Source of the DNA: Flavobacteriaceae bacterium
GTDB taxonomy: Bacteria; Bacteroidota; Bacteroidia; Flavobacteriales; Flavobacteriaceae
Direction: 5' to 3'
NCBI GenBank assembly: GCA_947448525.1
Contig: CANFNV010000012.1
Span: 1 to 64,000, forward strand
DNA: 64,000 bases
Positions 1-10,187 of this stretch are shown in pieces. Each line of letters starts with the position of its first letter. The first letter of the stretch is position 1. Under the pieces are notes generated by a model. The model ran no database searches and was not told the DNA's origin. It worked only from the letters and a program-made list of their open reading frames with translations. The translations under genes and the position numbers were made by a program.

Positions 1-76
1 TTGTACAGATTAAAAAAAATAAGAAAAAAAAGTTTCCCACTTTTTATCCCACTTTCACAAAAGTGTTTTTTATTTA

Positions 77-114
77 TTTGAAAATCAATAAATTACAACA
101 TAACTATACTTTTG
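77..114 (+). promoter_or_regulatory. Putative guaA promoter
   Basis: A perfect TAnnTTTG box (TACTTTTG) lies at 107-114, with a TTTG at 77-80 as a possible -33 element. The spacer of 26 bases is longer than usual. The box ends only 3 bases before the guaA ATG at 118, so a transcript starting at the usual distance would have almost no leader. Confidence 0.45.
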
Positions 115-117
115 CAC

Positions 118-1647
118 ATGCAACACAACGTACTTATTTTAGATTTCGGTTCGCAATACACCCAACTCATTGCACGCCGCGTTCGCGAGTTAAACATATT
201 TTGCGAAATTTTTCCTTACAATAATTATCCAAAGGATCTATCGACCTACAAAGCAGTGATTCTTGGAGGAAGTCCTTATTCAGTTCGCTCCGAAGATGCT
301 TTAAAAATTGATTTAACTAATATTCGTGGAAAATTACCGCTTCTTGCAGTATGTTATGGAGCTCAATATTTGGCTCATTTTTCGGGTGGAGAAGTAGCTG
401 CATCCAATATAAGAGAATATGGTAGAGCCAATTTATCTTATATTAAAGAAGATGAAGTTTTTTTTGAAAACATCAACCTCAATTCACAAGTGTGGATGAG
501 TCATAGTGATACCATCAAACATTTACCAATTAATGGTGTAAAACTAGCCAGCACGCATGATGTAGAGAATGCTGCTTACAAAATAGAAGGCGAAACTACC
601 TATGCTATTCAATTTCACCCCGAGGTATATCATTCCACAGACGGCAAACAACTATTGGAGAATTTTTTGGTGAAAATTGCAGAAGTGCCCCAAAAATTTA
701 CGCCCAATGCTTTTGTGGACGATTGCATTAAAGAGTTACAAGATAAAATACAAAATGATAAAGTAGTACTTGGACTTTCTGGCGGAGTCGATTCGACCGT
801 GGCGGCAGTTTTATTACACAAAGCGATAAGTACAAATTTATATTGCATTTTCGTCAACAACGGATTGTTGCGAAAAAATGAATTTGAAAATGTATTGAAC
901 CAATATAAAGGTATGGGTTTGAACGTAAAAGGAGTTGATGCTTCCGAACGTTTTTTATCCGAATTGGCTGGTGTCGATGACCCAGAAACCAAACGTAAAA
1001 TCATCGGGCGCGTGTTTATTGAAGTGTTTGATGACGAATCCAAAATTATAGAAGATGTTTCGTGGTTAGCTCAAGGAACAATTTATCCCGATGTAATTGA
1101 ATCGGTTTCCGTTAAAGGACCGTCAGCCACTATCAAATCGCATCACAATGTAGGTGGTTTGCCCGATTTTATGAAATTGAAAATTGTAGAACCACTACGA
1201 ATGTTATTCAAAGACGAGGTGAGAAGAGTAGGTGCCACCCTAGGAATTGATGCCGACTTATTAGGACGTCATCCGTTTCCTGGTCCTGGATTATCAATTC
1301 GAATTTTGGGGGACATTACTCCAGAAAAAGTGCGTATCTTGCAAGAAGTAGATGCTATTTTTATTGAAGGTTTGAAATCCCACGGATTGTACGACAAAGT
1401 ATGGCAAGCAGGAGCGATTTTGTTACCTGTAAATAGTGTAGGTGTTATGGGTGATGAGCGAACTTATGAAAAAGTAGTAGCACTTCGCGCTGTCGAATCT
1501 ACTGACGGAATGACGGCCGATTGGGTGCATTTACCTTATGAATTTTTAATGAAAATTTCAAACGAAATTATTAATAAAGTCAAAGGGGTGAATCGAGTAG
1601 TATATGACATCAGCTCTAAACCACCGGCAACCATTGAGTGGGAATAG
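118..1647 (+). CDS. guaA: GMP synthase (glutamine-hydrolysing)
   Basis: Converts XMP to GMP using ATP and glutamine, the last step of guanine nucleotide synthesis, in the cytoplasm. The 509-aa product has a class I glutamine amidotransferase domain first (nucleophile Cys79 in LLAVCYGAQ, His/Glu in QFHPE), then the PP-loop ATP pyrophosphatase (GLSGGVDST near residue 222) and the C-terminal dimerisation domain ending in [13 protein letters not shown] at 112 extends the frame by two codons but sits inside the TACTTTTG promoter box, so I chose the ATG at 118, which gives the usual family start [14 protein letters not shown]. It stands alone, with 79 bases to the next gene. Length and motifs are complete. 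Confidence 0.97.
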   Translation: MQHNVLILDFGSQYTQLIARRVRELNIFCEIFPYNNYPKDLSTYKAVILGGSPYSVRSEDALKIDLTNIRGKLPLLAVCYGAQYLAHFSGGEVAASNIREYGRANLSYIKEDEVFFENINLNSQVWMSHSDTIKHLPINGVKLASTHDVENAAYKIEGETTYAIQFHPEVYHSTDGKQLLENFLVKIAEVPQKFTPNAFVDDCIKELQDKIQNDKVVLGLSGGVDSTVAAVLLHKAISTNLYCIFVNNGLLRKNEFENVLNQYKGMGLNVKGVDASERFLSELAGVDDPETKRKIIGRVFIEVFDDESKIIEDVSWLAQGTIYPDVIESVSVKGPSATIKSHHNVGGLPDFMKLKIVEPLRMLFKDEVRRVGATLGIDADLLGRHPFPGPGLSIRILGDITPEKVRILQEVDAIFIEGLKSHGLYDKVWQAGAILLPVNSVGVMGDERTYEKVVALRAVESTDGMTADWVHLPYEFLMKISNEIINKVKGVNRVVYDISSKPPATIEWE

Positions 1648-1726
1648 TTTTCAATAGCAAAAGCAATATTCAAAAGAAATGTTTAATGAATTTGCAATTG
1701 ATTTTTGTAATTTAAATTCAAAAGAG

Positions 1727-3637
1727 ATGTTTAAAAGAGTTATTTATCTTGTAGTATTTGTTTTTTCAACAACGGCTTTTGCACAGAGTTACATAAAGTA
1801 CACCGTTGCTAGAGGGGAAACTATTCTCTCTATAGCAGAGAAATATAGAGTAACTCCCTATGATATTTACAAATTAAATCCAGATTCTAAAAATGGAATT
1901 GCTCCAAATTCGGTTATTTTAATTCCCAAAAGTGTCTCTTTAGCTTCTAAAACTGTTAGTTCGACTCCACCAAAAGAAAAAACACATGAAGTTGTTGTTG
2001 GTGATACCAAATATAGTATTGCAAAAAAATATGGCATTTCTGTGGCTGATTTGGAAAAATTAAATCCGGATATTAAAGATAATTTACCACTCGGATTTAA
2101 AGTAAAACTCAGTTCCGTTATTCAAAGTCAGAATCCAGTTGTGATTAAACCAAAAATAGTACCTTCTGTCGCAGTTAATCATGAAGTAATTGTAGGAGAT
2201 ACGAAATATAATATTGCTAAAAAATATGGTATTTCGGTTGAGGAATTAGAAAAAAAAAATCCCGAAATAAAAGATAATCTACCTCTAGGTTTTCAATTGA
2301 AAATTAATAAAGGAACTTCAATAACTCCAATACTTGATATTATAAGCCCGCATGCTAAACCCATAGATTTATTGGAATACGTTGTTAAATCTGGAGAAAC
2401 TATATACAGTTTGTCGCATCTTTTCAATTTATCAGAAGCATCGTTAATAGGGTTGAATCCGAGTTTGAATGAGGGCGTAAAAGAAGGAATGGTATTGAAA
2501 GTTCCAGCCAATCTTTCGTTTTCAAAAGAAACTAAAAATAGTTTAAAAGAATTGTCTAAAACTATTTCGTCTCTAAAGAAAAAACAATTGGTAATGTTCT
2601 TGCCTTTTAACGCTTCTAAAATTCAGAACGATTCCATTACTTCGGTTTCAGAGCGATTAAAAAAAGATAAATTTCTAAACTTAACTCTCGATTTTTATTC
2701 GGGTGCTTTAATGGCAATCGATTCAGCCAAAGTGCTTGGAATGAACGTTGATATTAAAATATTTGATTCCGAAGAAACTAAAAACACCACCTCGGCTTTA
2801 TCGGTAATTTCATCTGAAAACTTTAATAATACAGACGCCGTTATCGGACCTTTTTACCAGGTAAATATCGAAAAAGTGGCTGGTGCATTAGAAAGCCAAA
2901 ATATTCCAGTAATTTCTCCATTATCCAAAGATGAGGGTAAGTCATATAAAAATTTATACCAATCAATGCCTCAAAATGATGATATTAAAAAGGCAATGTT
3001 TGATTACATGCATTCCAAAAATGGAAATATTATTGGAGTTATTGATCCAAAGAAATTAGCTATAAAACAATATATTCAAGATTTTCAAAAAGAGGTTAAA
3101 ATTGTTGGTTTTTCAGATAAAATAGGACTTGTTTCCGATAGTATTAAAAAATATTTTGTAAAAGATAGGATGAATTTTGTAGTTATGGTTTCCGAAAAGA
3201 CGGGTACTGTTTTTACTACAACCAACACCATGTTGGGAACTGTAAAAGACTATCAAGTGCAATTGGTTATTTTAGAACCTAATGAAACACTAGATTTTGA
3301 AGAAATCGATTTAAACCGACTCACAAAATTAAAAATGGTTTATCCATCATCTTCAAAAGATAATGATACCGAAGAAGCACAACGGTTTGAAATGGCCTAT
3401 AAAAAGAAAAATAGAATTTTTCCTAATCAATATGCTGTTCGTGGTTTTGATATCACTTTTGACACCTTATTGCGTTTGTCTCAAGATAAATCGTTGCAAG
3501 AATCATTTGAAAATGATGTAACAGAACAGGTTGAAAGTAAATTTGATTATGCAAAAAAACTCTCTGGAGGTTACGTCAATAATGGAATTTATATTTTATA
3601 TTACAATGAAGATTTAACCCTAAAACAAGCCCAATAA
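1727..3637 (+). CDS. Secreted LysM protein with type I periplasmic-binding-protein fold
   Basis: Probably binds peptidoglycan in the periplasm; the role of its C-terminal domain is unknown. The 636-aa product starts with a signal peptide (MFKRVIYLVVFVFSTTAFAQ), so I use the ATG at 1727 rather than one 16 codons upstream. Four LysM repeats follow at about residues 23-68, 87-128, 152-193 and 217-260. Repeats 2 and 3 share HEV(V/I)VGDTKY(S/N)IAKKYGISV and DNLPLGF but differ at many synonymous sites. Residues 284 to the end resemble the ligand-binding fold of branched-chain amino-acid ABC receptors (LDFYSGALMAIDSAK, VIGPFY). No transporter genes are nearby, so the domain may sense or scaffold rather than import. 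Its stop overlaps the next start by one base. Confidence 0.85.
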   Translation: MFKRVIYLVVFVFSTTAFAQSYIKYTVARGETILSIAEKYRVTPYDIYKLNPDSKNGIAPNSVILIPKSVSLASKTVSSTPPKEKTHEVVVGDTKYSIAKKYGISVADLEKLNPDIKDNLPLGFKVKLSSVIQSQNPVVIKPKIVPSVAVNHEVIVGDTKYNIAKKYGISVEELEKKNPEIKDNLPLGFQLKINKGTSITPILDIISPHAKPIDLLEYVVKSGETIYSLSHLFNLSEASLIGLNPSLNEGVKEGMVLKVPANLSFSKETKNSLKELSKTISSLKKKQLVMFLPFNASKIQNDSITSVSERLKKDKFLNLTLDFYSGALMAIDSAKVLGMNVDIKIFDSEETKNTTSALSVISSENFNNTDAVIGPFYQVNIEKVAGALESQNIPVISPLSKDEGKSYKNLYQSMPQNDDIKKAMFDYMHSKNGNIIGVIDPKKLAIKQYIQDFQKEVKIVGFSDKIGLVSDSIKKYFVKDRMNFVVMVSEKTGTVFTTTNTMLGTVKDYQVQLVILEPNETLDFEEIDLNRLTKLKMVYPSSSKDNDTEEAQRFEMAYKKKNRIFPNQYAVRGFDITFDTLLRLSQDKSLQESFENDVTEQVESKFDYAKKLSGGYVNNGIYILYYNEDLTLKQAQ

Positions 3638-4041
3638 TGACCACTTCAAAAGTAACTTATTTAGGAGGTTTACGAACTTCATCGATACATTTGCAATCGA
3701 ATTGTGAAATCATTACGGATGCTCCAATTGACAACAAGGGCAAAGGCGAAGCATTTTCACCAACCGATACTGTCGCAAATGGTTTGGCATCTTGCATGTT
3801 TACCGTAATGGGGATAAAAGCCAACGATTTAGGAGTAGATTTTTCAGGATCAACAGCTGAAGTGACGAAGATTATGGCTGCTGAACCCAGAAGAATTTCG
3901 GATATTCATGTAATCTTTAATATGAATCTTTCTGCTGATGAAAAAATCAAAATGATTCTCGAACGAACTGCAATGACTTGCCCAGTTTTTTATAGTTTAC
4001 ATCCCGATATTAAAAAGGAAATTACCTTTATTTGGAAGTGA
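3637..4041 (+). CDS. OsmC-family peroxiredoxin-like protein
   Basis: OsmC/Ohr proteins reduce organic hydroperoxides through a pair of cysteines. This 134-aa product has both expected cysteines, Cys53 in GLASCMFTVMG and Cys115 in TAMTCPVFYSL, and is of normal length. The start ATG overlaps the last base of the upstream LysM gene stop (TAATG arrangement), which suggests translational coupling in a two-gene operon. The subfamily (OsmC, Ohr or YhfA-like) cannot be fixed from this reading, so no symbol is given. Cytoplasmic, with no signal peptide. Confidence 0.85.
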   Translation: MTTSKVTYLGGLRTSSIHLQSNCEIITDAPIDNKGKGEAFSPTDTVANGLASCMFTVMGIKANDLGVDFSGSTAEVTKIMAAEPRRISDIHVIFNMNLSADEKIKMILERTAMTCPVFYSLHPDIKKEITFIWK

Positions 4042-4105
4042 TTTTATTAAAAGAGAGAATTGAACATAGATTTTTTTAATTGTCTACCATCTATCAACTA
4101 TACCA

Positions 4106-4336
4106 ATGGACGACCAACAAAAATCACTGATTAAACTAGCGCATACTAAGATGCCTTTCGGCAAATACGAGGGCTACTACCTTATTGATTTGCCAGAATA
4201 TTATCTCGTTTGGATACACAACAATAGATTGCCCAATGGACAACTTGGTGAACAAATCAAATTGGTTTATGAATTAAAATTAAACGGATTAGAAGAGTTA
4301 ATTCGAAACATTAAAAGACAATATCCGAAACCTTAG
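4106..4336 (+). CDS. DUF3820-type small protein
   Basis: A 76-aa protein with the MPFGKYEG and L(P)EYYLVWI pattern of the DUF3820 family, small proteins found in many bacteria. Its molecular function is not established and I do not assign one. It follows the OsmC-like gene by 64 bases on the same strand and may be cotranscribed. There is no signal peptide or membrane segment. The pyrG promoter lies immediately downstream, so it probably ends this transcription unit, though no clear hairpin terminator is visible. Confidence 0.75.
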   Translation: MDDQQKSLIKLAHTKMPFGKYEGYYLIDLPEYYLVWIHNNRLPNGQLGEQIKLVYELKLNGLEELIRNIKRQYPKP

Positions 4337-4374
4337 TTTGAATTAAAAAATTAGTTCATGTGATAATTATAAAA

Positions 4375-4407
4375 TTGACTAATTTTCTAATTAAATTCGT
4401 ACTTTTG
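4375..4407 (+). promoter_or_regulatory. pyrG promoter
   Basis: TTG at 4375-4377, a 22-base spacer and TACTTTTG at 4400-4407 match the Bacteroidota housekeeping promoter. The predicted leader of about 70 bases is rich in CAA-type triplets and looks unstructured. An AAGGAGAG at 4446-4453 is 28 bases from the ATG, too far for a Shine-Dalgarno site. Confidence 0.65.
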
Positions 4408-4457
4408 CATCGTTTTTTTACAACAACATACAACAACACAACAGCAAGGAGAGCTAA

Positions 4458-6092
<1,635 letters not shown>

Positions 6093-6163
6093 GTTTTCAG
6101 AATAATCTGAAAATAAGAAACAAAACAGTCTTAATTACGACTGATGTATAAATTGTAAATAGA

Positions 6164-8059
6164 ATGGAACAAAAGAAATTTGACAAAAATTCAATAATTG
6201 GAATAACTTTAATCGTTTTGATTTTTGTTTGGATGACCATTAATAGTCAAAAAGAAGCAAAAAAAGAACAAGATTTAAAAGCTAAACAAGAGAAAATAGA
6301 TAAAGCTAAAAAAGCTATTGAAGTTAAAACTAAAGAACTTACTTCGGTTGTTGCAGATTCTTCAGTTAACGATACGGTAAAACTCAAAAAACTACAGGGA
6401 GCTTTGGGAAGTTTTACTTATTCAGCTTCGCTTCCCTCTGCTAAAGAAAATTATACTACAGTTGAAAATGATTTAGTAAAATTAACTATTGCCAATAAAG
6501 GCGGATATATTTCGGAAGCTATTCTAAAAAAATACGAAAAATTTAAAAAAGGTTCAGGCCAATTGGTAGAGTTGATTAAAAACAACAATGCTAATTTGAA
6601 TATAGCTATGCAAACGGCGGATAATCGCGTTTTGAACACCAAAGAATTGTTTTTTGAACCCACTTTAACTAAAGTAGGCGAAAATCAAGTGTTGTCTATG
6701 AAATTGAAAGCGGGAACCAATGAATATTTAGAATATAAATACGTCTTGAAACCAAACGATTATATGATCGATTTTGATTTACGGTCTCAAGGTTTAAATA
6801 AAATTTTAAACACTTCAAAACCAGTTGATTTAGAATGGGACTTGAAAAGCTATCGCAACGAAAGAAGCGTTACTTACGAAAATCAAAATGCAGAAATTTA
6901 CTACGAATATGAAGATGGTAAAATCAGTTATGTAGGACAGGGAAAAGATAAAGAAGAAACACCCTCCAAAACAAGTTTTATTGCATACAAACAGCACTTT
7001 TTTTCCACAATTTTATTGACAAATACTCCGTTTGAAACTACAAAAATTTATTCATCATCGTTAGTTGATGATGTTAAAAAAGATACTATTTTCACAAAAC
7101 AATTCAAATCTACTTTGCCGTTAGCTTATAGAAATGGGGAATTGGATTATACAATGAATTGGTATTTTGGTCCAACAGATTACAAGACGCTAGGAAAATA
7201 CGAAGGAAAAAATCTAGATAAAATTATTCCTTTAGGTTGGGGGATTTTTGGATGGATTAACCGTTTTATTTTCATTCCATTATTCGGGTTTTTGGGTGGA
7301 TTTATGTCCTATGGTTTAGCTATTATTGTTTTTACCATTTTGATAAAATTAGCCATGTCGCCCATTACTTTCAAATCATTTTTGTCGCAAGCTAAAATGA
7401 AAGTATTGCGTCCAGAAATAGCTGAATTGGGGGATAAATTTAAAGACCCAGCAAAAAAACAACAAGAAACCATGAAGTTATACAACAAGGCCGGAGTAAA
7501 TCCAATGGCAGGTTGTATTCCTGCGTTAATTCAAATGCCGTTTTTAATGGCTTCGTTTCGATTTTTTCCTTCCGCTTTCGAGTTGAGACAAAAAGGTTTT
7601 TTATGGGCAGACGATTTATCTTCTTTTGATCAAATCTTTAAATTACCATTCAATATTCCTTTGTATGGTGATCACGTTAGTTTGTTTCCAATATTGGCTG
7701 CAATTGCCATTTTCTTTTATATGAAAATGACTTCAGGTGATAATCAAATGGCACAACCCCAACAAGAAGGCATGCCTGATATGGCTAAAATGATGAAAAT
7801 TATGATTTATATTTCGCCTTTAATGATGTTAATTTTCTTTAATAGTTATGGTTCTGGTTTGAGTTTATATAACTTTATGTCTAATTTGATTACCATCGGA
7901 ATCATGTTAGTTATCAAAAGATATTTTATTGATAGTGATAAAATTCATGCTCAAATTCAGGAAAATAAAACGAAGCCAACAAAAGAAGGTAAATTTCAAA
8001 AGAAACTTCGTGAGGTTATGGAACAAGCAGAAGAACAAAAGAAACTTGGAAAAAAATAA
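6164..8059 (+). CDS. yidC: Membrane protein insertase YidC
   Basis: Inserts and folds inner-membrane proteins alone or with SecYEG. The 631-aa product has the Gram-negative layout: an N-terminal membrane segment (about residues 9-24), a large periplasmic domain to about residue 350, then the conserved five-helix insertase core containing MSPITFKSFLSQAKM and GCIPALIQMPFLMASF. The tail is basic (KFQKKLREVMEQ). It follows pyrG on the same strand and ends at a hairpin terminator. No rpmH or rnpA neighbour is present, unlike in Proteobacteria. Nothing is missing. Confidence 0.96.
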   Translation: MEQKKFDKNSIIGITLIVLIFVWMTINSQKEAKKEQDLKAKQEKIDKAKKAIEVKTKELTSVVADSSVNDTVKLKKLQGALGSFTYSASLPSAKENYTTVENDLVKLTIANKGGYISEAILKKYEKFKKGSGQLVELIKNNNANLNIAMQTADNRVLNTKELFFEPTLTKVGENQVLSMKLKAGTNEYLEYKYVLKPNDYMIDFDLRSQGLNKILNTSKPVDLEWDLKSYRNERSVTYENQNAEIYYEYEDGKISYVGQGKDKEETPSKTSFIAYKQHFFSTILLTNTPFETTKIYSSSLVDDVKKDTIFTKQFKSTLPLAYRNGELDYTMNWYFGPTDYKTLGKYEGKNLDKIIPLGWGIFGWINRFIFIPLFGFLGGFMSYGLAIIVFTILIKLAMSPITFKSFLSQAKMKVLRPEIAELGDKFKDPAKKQQETMKLYNKAGVNPMAGCIPALIQMPFLMASFRFFPSAFELRQKGFLWADDLSSFDQIFKLPFNIPLYGDHVSLFPILAAIAIFFYMKMTSGDNQMAQPQQEGMPDMAKMMKIMIYISPLMMLIFFNSYGSGLSLYNFMSNLITIGIMLVIKRYFIDSDKIHAQIQENKTKPTKEGKFQKKLREVMEQAEEQKKLGKK

Positions 8060-8063
8060 GAAG

Positions 8064-8093
8064 TAAAGCCGTCAGTGATGATGGCTTTTTTCC
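8064..8093 (+). terminator. Intrinsic terminator after yidC
   Basis: Stem AAAGCC/GGCTTT extended by TCA/TGA around a GTGA loop, followed by a T-run, begins five bases after the yidC stop. Confidence 0.8.
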
Positions 8094-8160
8094 CTTTAAA
8101 TGGCTTTTTAAATACTAAAATCTCAAATTAGCAGTTATACAAGTTAGTAAATTAAATAAC

Positions 8161-8871
8161 ATGAAATATTTAATAATAATATTATTTTTCACCACTTCGA
8201 TTTTTGCACAAGCCATCAATCAATTGGATGCTGATGGTAAAAAACAAGGAATTTGGAAAGGAATTTACGAAGAATCCAAAAGAGCTCGTTTTGAAGGAAC
8301 ATTTGAACACGGAAAAGAAGTTGGAATTTTCAATTTTTTCGACGATACCAAAGCAGGAACTTTAATTGCAACTCGCGAATTCAATTCTAAAGACAATTCC
8401 TGTTATTCCATTTTTTACAATCAGAATAAAAATAAAGTAAGCGAAGGTAAATTGGTTAATAAACTTTATGAAGGCGAATGGAAATACTATCATGAAGATT
8501 CTCCCATAGTAATGACTTCCGAAAATTATATTATTGGTAAATTAAATGGCATGCGAAAAGTGACCTATCCAAGCGGTAAAATCGCAGAAGAAGCCTATTA
8601 TAAAAACGGAATAAAAGAGGGCTCTTATAAAAAATATGCTGAAAATGGAATTGTATTAGAAGAAAGCTTATATAAAAATGGTGAATTTGACGGTTTTGCT
8701 ATTTTTAGAAGTCCAGATAATGTAATTGTAGCCAAAGGAATGTTCATAAAAGGAAAGAAAGAAGGTATGTGGGAATTCAATACCAATGGTAAAATTACCA
8801 AAGAAAATATGACCACTAAAAAGGGACGTAAGTTTGTGAAAAAACCAATTACAAAAGAGGAAGATAGATAA
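8161..8871 (+). CDS. Exported MORN-like (YwqK-type) repeat protein
   Basis: A 236-aa protein with a signal peptide (MKYLIIILFFTTSIFAQA) and repeated units of the form G-x-(W/Y)-K-Y-(Y/F)-x(n)-G-K-x-x-E, for example EGEWKYYHE, EGSYKKYAENG and EGMWEFNTNGKI. These match the MORN/YwqK antitoxin-like repeat family, common as exported proteins in Bacteroidota. The antitoxin label is inherited from one Bacillus protein and is not evidence of that role here, as no toxin gene is adjacent. The gene is flanked by terminators and so is monocistronic. It probably acts in the periplasm or cell envelope; its ligand is unknown. Confidence 0.8.
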   Translation: MKYLIIILFFTTSIFAQAINQLDADGKKQGIWKGIYEESKRARFEGTFEHGKEVGIFNFFDDTKAGTLIATREFNSKDNSCYSIFYNQNKNKVSEGKLVNKLYEGEWKYYHEDSPIVMTSENYIIGKLNGMRKVTYPSGKIAEEAYYKNGIKEGSYKKYAENGIVLEESLYKNGEFDGFAIFRSPDNVIVAKGMFIKGKKEGMWEFNTNGKITKENMTTKKGRKFVKKPITKEEDR

Positions 8872-8894
8872 TCTTATATAAAAATACATACAGA

Positions 8895-8933
8895 AGTATA
8901 TGTTTTAATTAATTAAAGCATATACTTTTTTTT
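8895..8933 (+). terminator. Intrinsic terminator after the MORN-like gene
   Basis: An inverted repeat, AGTATATG/CATATACT extended by T-A pairs around a central AATTAATT, is followed by eight T residues. The hairpin lies between the MORN-like gene and the mnmA promoter. Confidence 0.8.
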
Positions 8934-8944
8934 ATTATTTGATG

Positions 8945-8952
8945 TAAATTTG
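8945..8952 (+). promoter_or_regulatory. mnmA promoter -7 box
   Basis: TAAATTTG, 20 bases before the mnmA ATG. No convincing -33 TTG is seen at the usual distance; that stretch is the arm of the upstream terminator. Confidence 0.5.
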
Positions 8953-8972
8953 CATTTCAAAATAGCTATAAA

Positions 8973-10160
8973 ATGAAACGTGTTGTAGTAGGGCTTTCGG
9001 GCGGAGTAGATTCTAGCGTTGCTGCTTATCTTTTGCAAGAGCAAGGATATGAAGTTATTGGTCTTTTTATGAAAAATTGGCACGACGATTCGGTAACTAT
9101 TTCTAACGAGTGTCCATGGCTAGAAGACAGTAACGATGCGCTCTTAGTTGCAGAAAAACTTGGGATTCCATTTCAAACCGTCGATTTAAGCGAACAATAT
9201 AAAGAAAAAATCGTTGATTATATGTTCAACGAATACGAAAAAGGCCGTACGCCCAATCCTGATGTATTGTGTAATCGTGAAATTAAGTTTGATGTATTCA
9301 TGAAAATTGCCTTAAGTCTTGGTGCCGATTACGTTGCCACAGGACATTATTGCAGAAAAGGCGAAATTGAAAACGATGGAAATACTACGTTTCAATTACT
9401 TGCTGGAAAAGACTATAACAAAGATCAATCCTATTTTTTATGCCAATTATCACAAGAACAATTGGCAAAATCATTATTTCCAATAGGTGAATTAACCAAA
9501 CCTGAAGTACGCGAAATTGCTACTAAAATGAAATTGGTTACAGCCGAAAAAAAAGACTCTCAAGGACTTTGTTTCATCGGAAAAGTACGTTTACCAGATT
9601 TCTTACAACAACAACTACAACCTAAAGAAGGCCTTATATATGAAGTTTCCGCTGACAATGGAATTTACAAACAAGTAGTGCCTTCTTTTGATTCGAAAGA
9701 AGAAGAATTGATTTTTCAATCGACACCAATTTTATATACCCCAGAAGTTGGAACAGTTGTTGGTAAACACCAAGGCGCACATTATTTTACCATTGGGCAA
9801 AGAAAAGGATTGAACGTTGGCGGAACTAAAGAAGCGCTATTTATTATCGCTACAAATGTAGTAACAAAAGAAATTTATACGGGTCAAGGACACGCCCATC
9901 CTGGTTTGTTTCAAAAAGCATTACGAGTTCAAAATTCAGAAATTCATTGGATACGCAACGATTTAAAATTGGAAAACGGACAATCGATGGAAGTAATGGC
10001 GCGCATTCGATACCGTCAAGAATTACAAAAAGCTACCCTATATCAATTTGAAACTGGCTTGTATGTTTCTTTCGTCGAACCACAGTCAGCAATAACCCAG
10101 GGGCAATTCGTTGCTTGGAATATTAAGGATGAATTAGTGGGTTCGGGAGTAATTTCATAA
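8973..10160 (+). CDS. mnmA: tRNA-specific 2-thiouridylase
   Basis: Thiolates U34 of Lys, Glu and Gln tRNAs. The 395-aa product has the PP-loop GLSGGVDSS for tRNA adenylation and both catalytic cysteines, Cys100 ([10 protein letters not shown]) and Cys200 (SQGLCFIGK). The QR(K)GLNVGG region and C-terminal beta-barrel are also present. Length is normal. It has its own -7 box after the upstream terminator. The stop codon TAA at 10158-10160 doubles as the first bases of a TAAATTTG box for the next gene, so the two genes may overlap a promoter rather than form an operon. Confidence 0.96.
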   Translation: MKRVVVGLSGGVDSSVAAYLLQEQGYEVIGLFMKNWHDDSVTISNECPWLEDSNDALLVAEKLGIPFQTVDLSEQYKEKIVDYMFNEYEKGRTPNPDVLCNREIKFDVFMKIALSLGADYVATGHYCRKGEIENDGNTTFQLLAGKDYNKDQSYFLCQLSQEQLAKSLFPIGELTKPEVREIATKMKLVTAEKKDSQGLCFIGKVRLPDFLQQQLQPKEGLIYEVSADNGIYKQVVPSFDSKEEELIFQSTPILYTPEVGTVVGKHQGAHYFTIGQRKGLNVGGTKEALFIIATNVVTKEIYTGQGHAHPGLFQKALRVQNSEIHWIRNDLKLENGQSMEVMARIRYRQELQKATLYQFETGLYVSFVEPQSAITQGQFVAWNIKDELVGSGVIS

Positions 10161-10165
10161 ATTTG
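10158..10165 (+). promoter_or_regulatory. S8 protease promoter -7 box overlapping the mnmA stop
   Basis: TAAATTTG begins with the mnmA stop codon and lies 22 bases before the protease ATG. No clear -33 element is seen. Confidence 0.4.
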
Positions 10166-10187
10166 CATGTTACTAACTATAGAAGTT

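Noticed and set aside
112..117. TTG start for guaA two codons upstream of the ATG
   Set aside because: It lies within the TACTTTTG promoter box and adds residues not seen in the family.
6094..6143. Two small hairpins between pyrG and yidC as a terminator or riboswitch
   Set aside because: Neither is followed by a T-run and stems are short (8 and 5 bp); no known riboswitch pattern.
8161..8871. MORN-like gene as the antitoxin of a toxin-antitoxin pair
   Set aside because: No toxin gene is adjacent; both sides have terminators and the product is exported.
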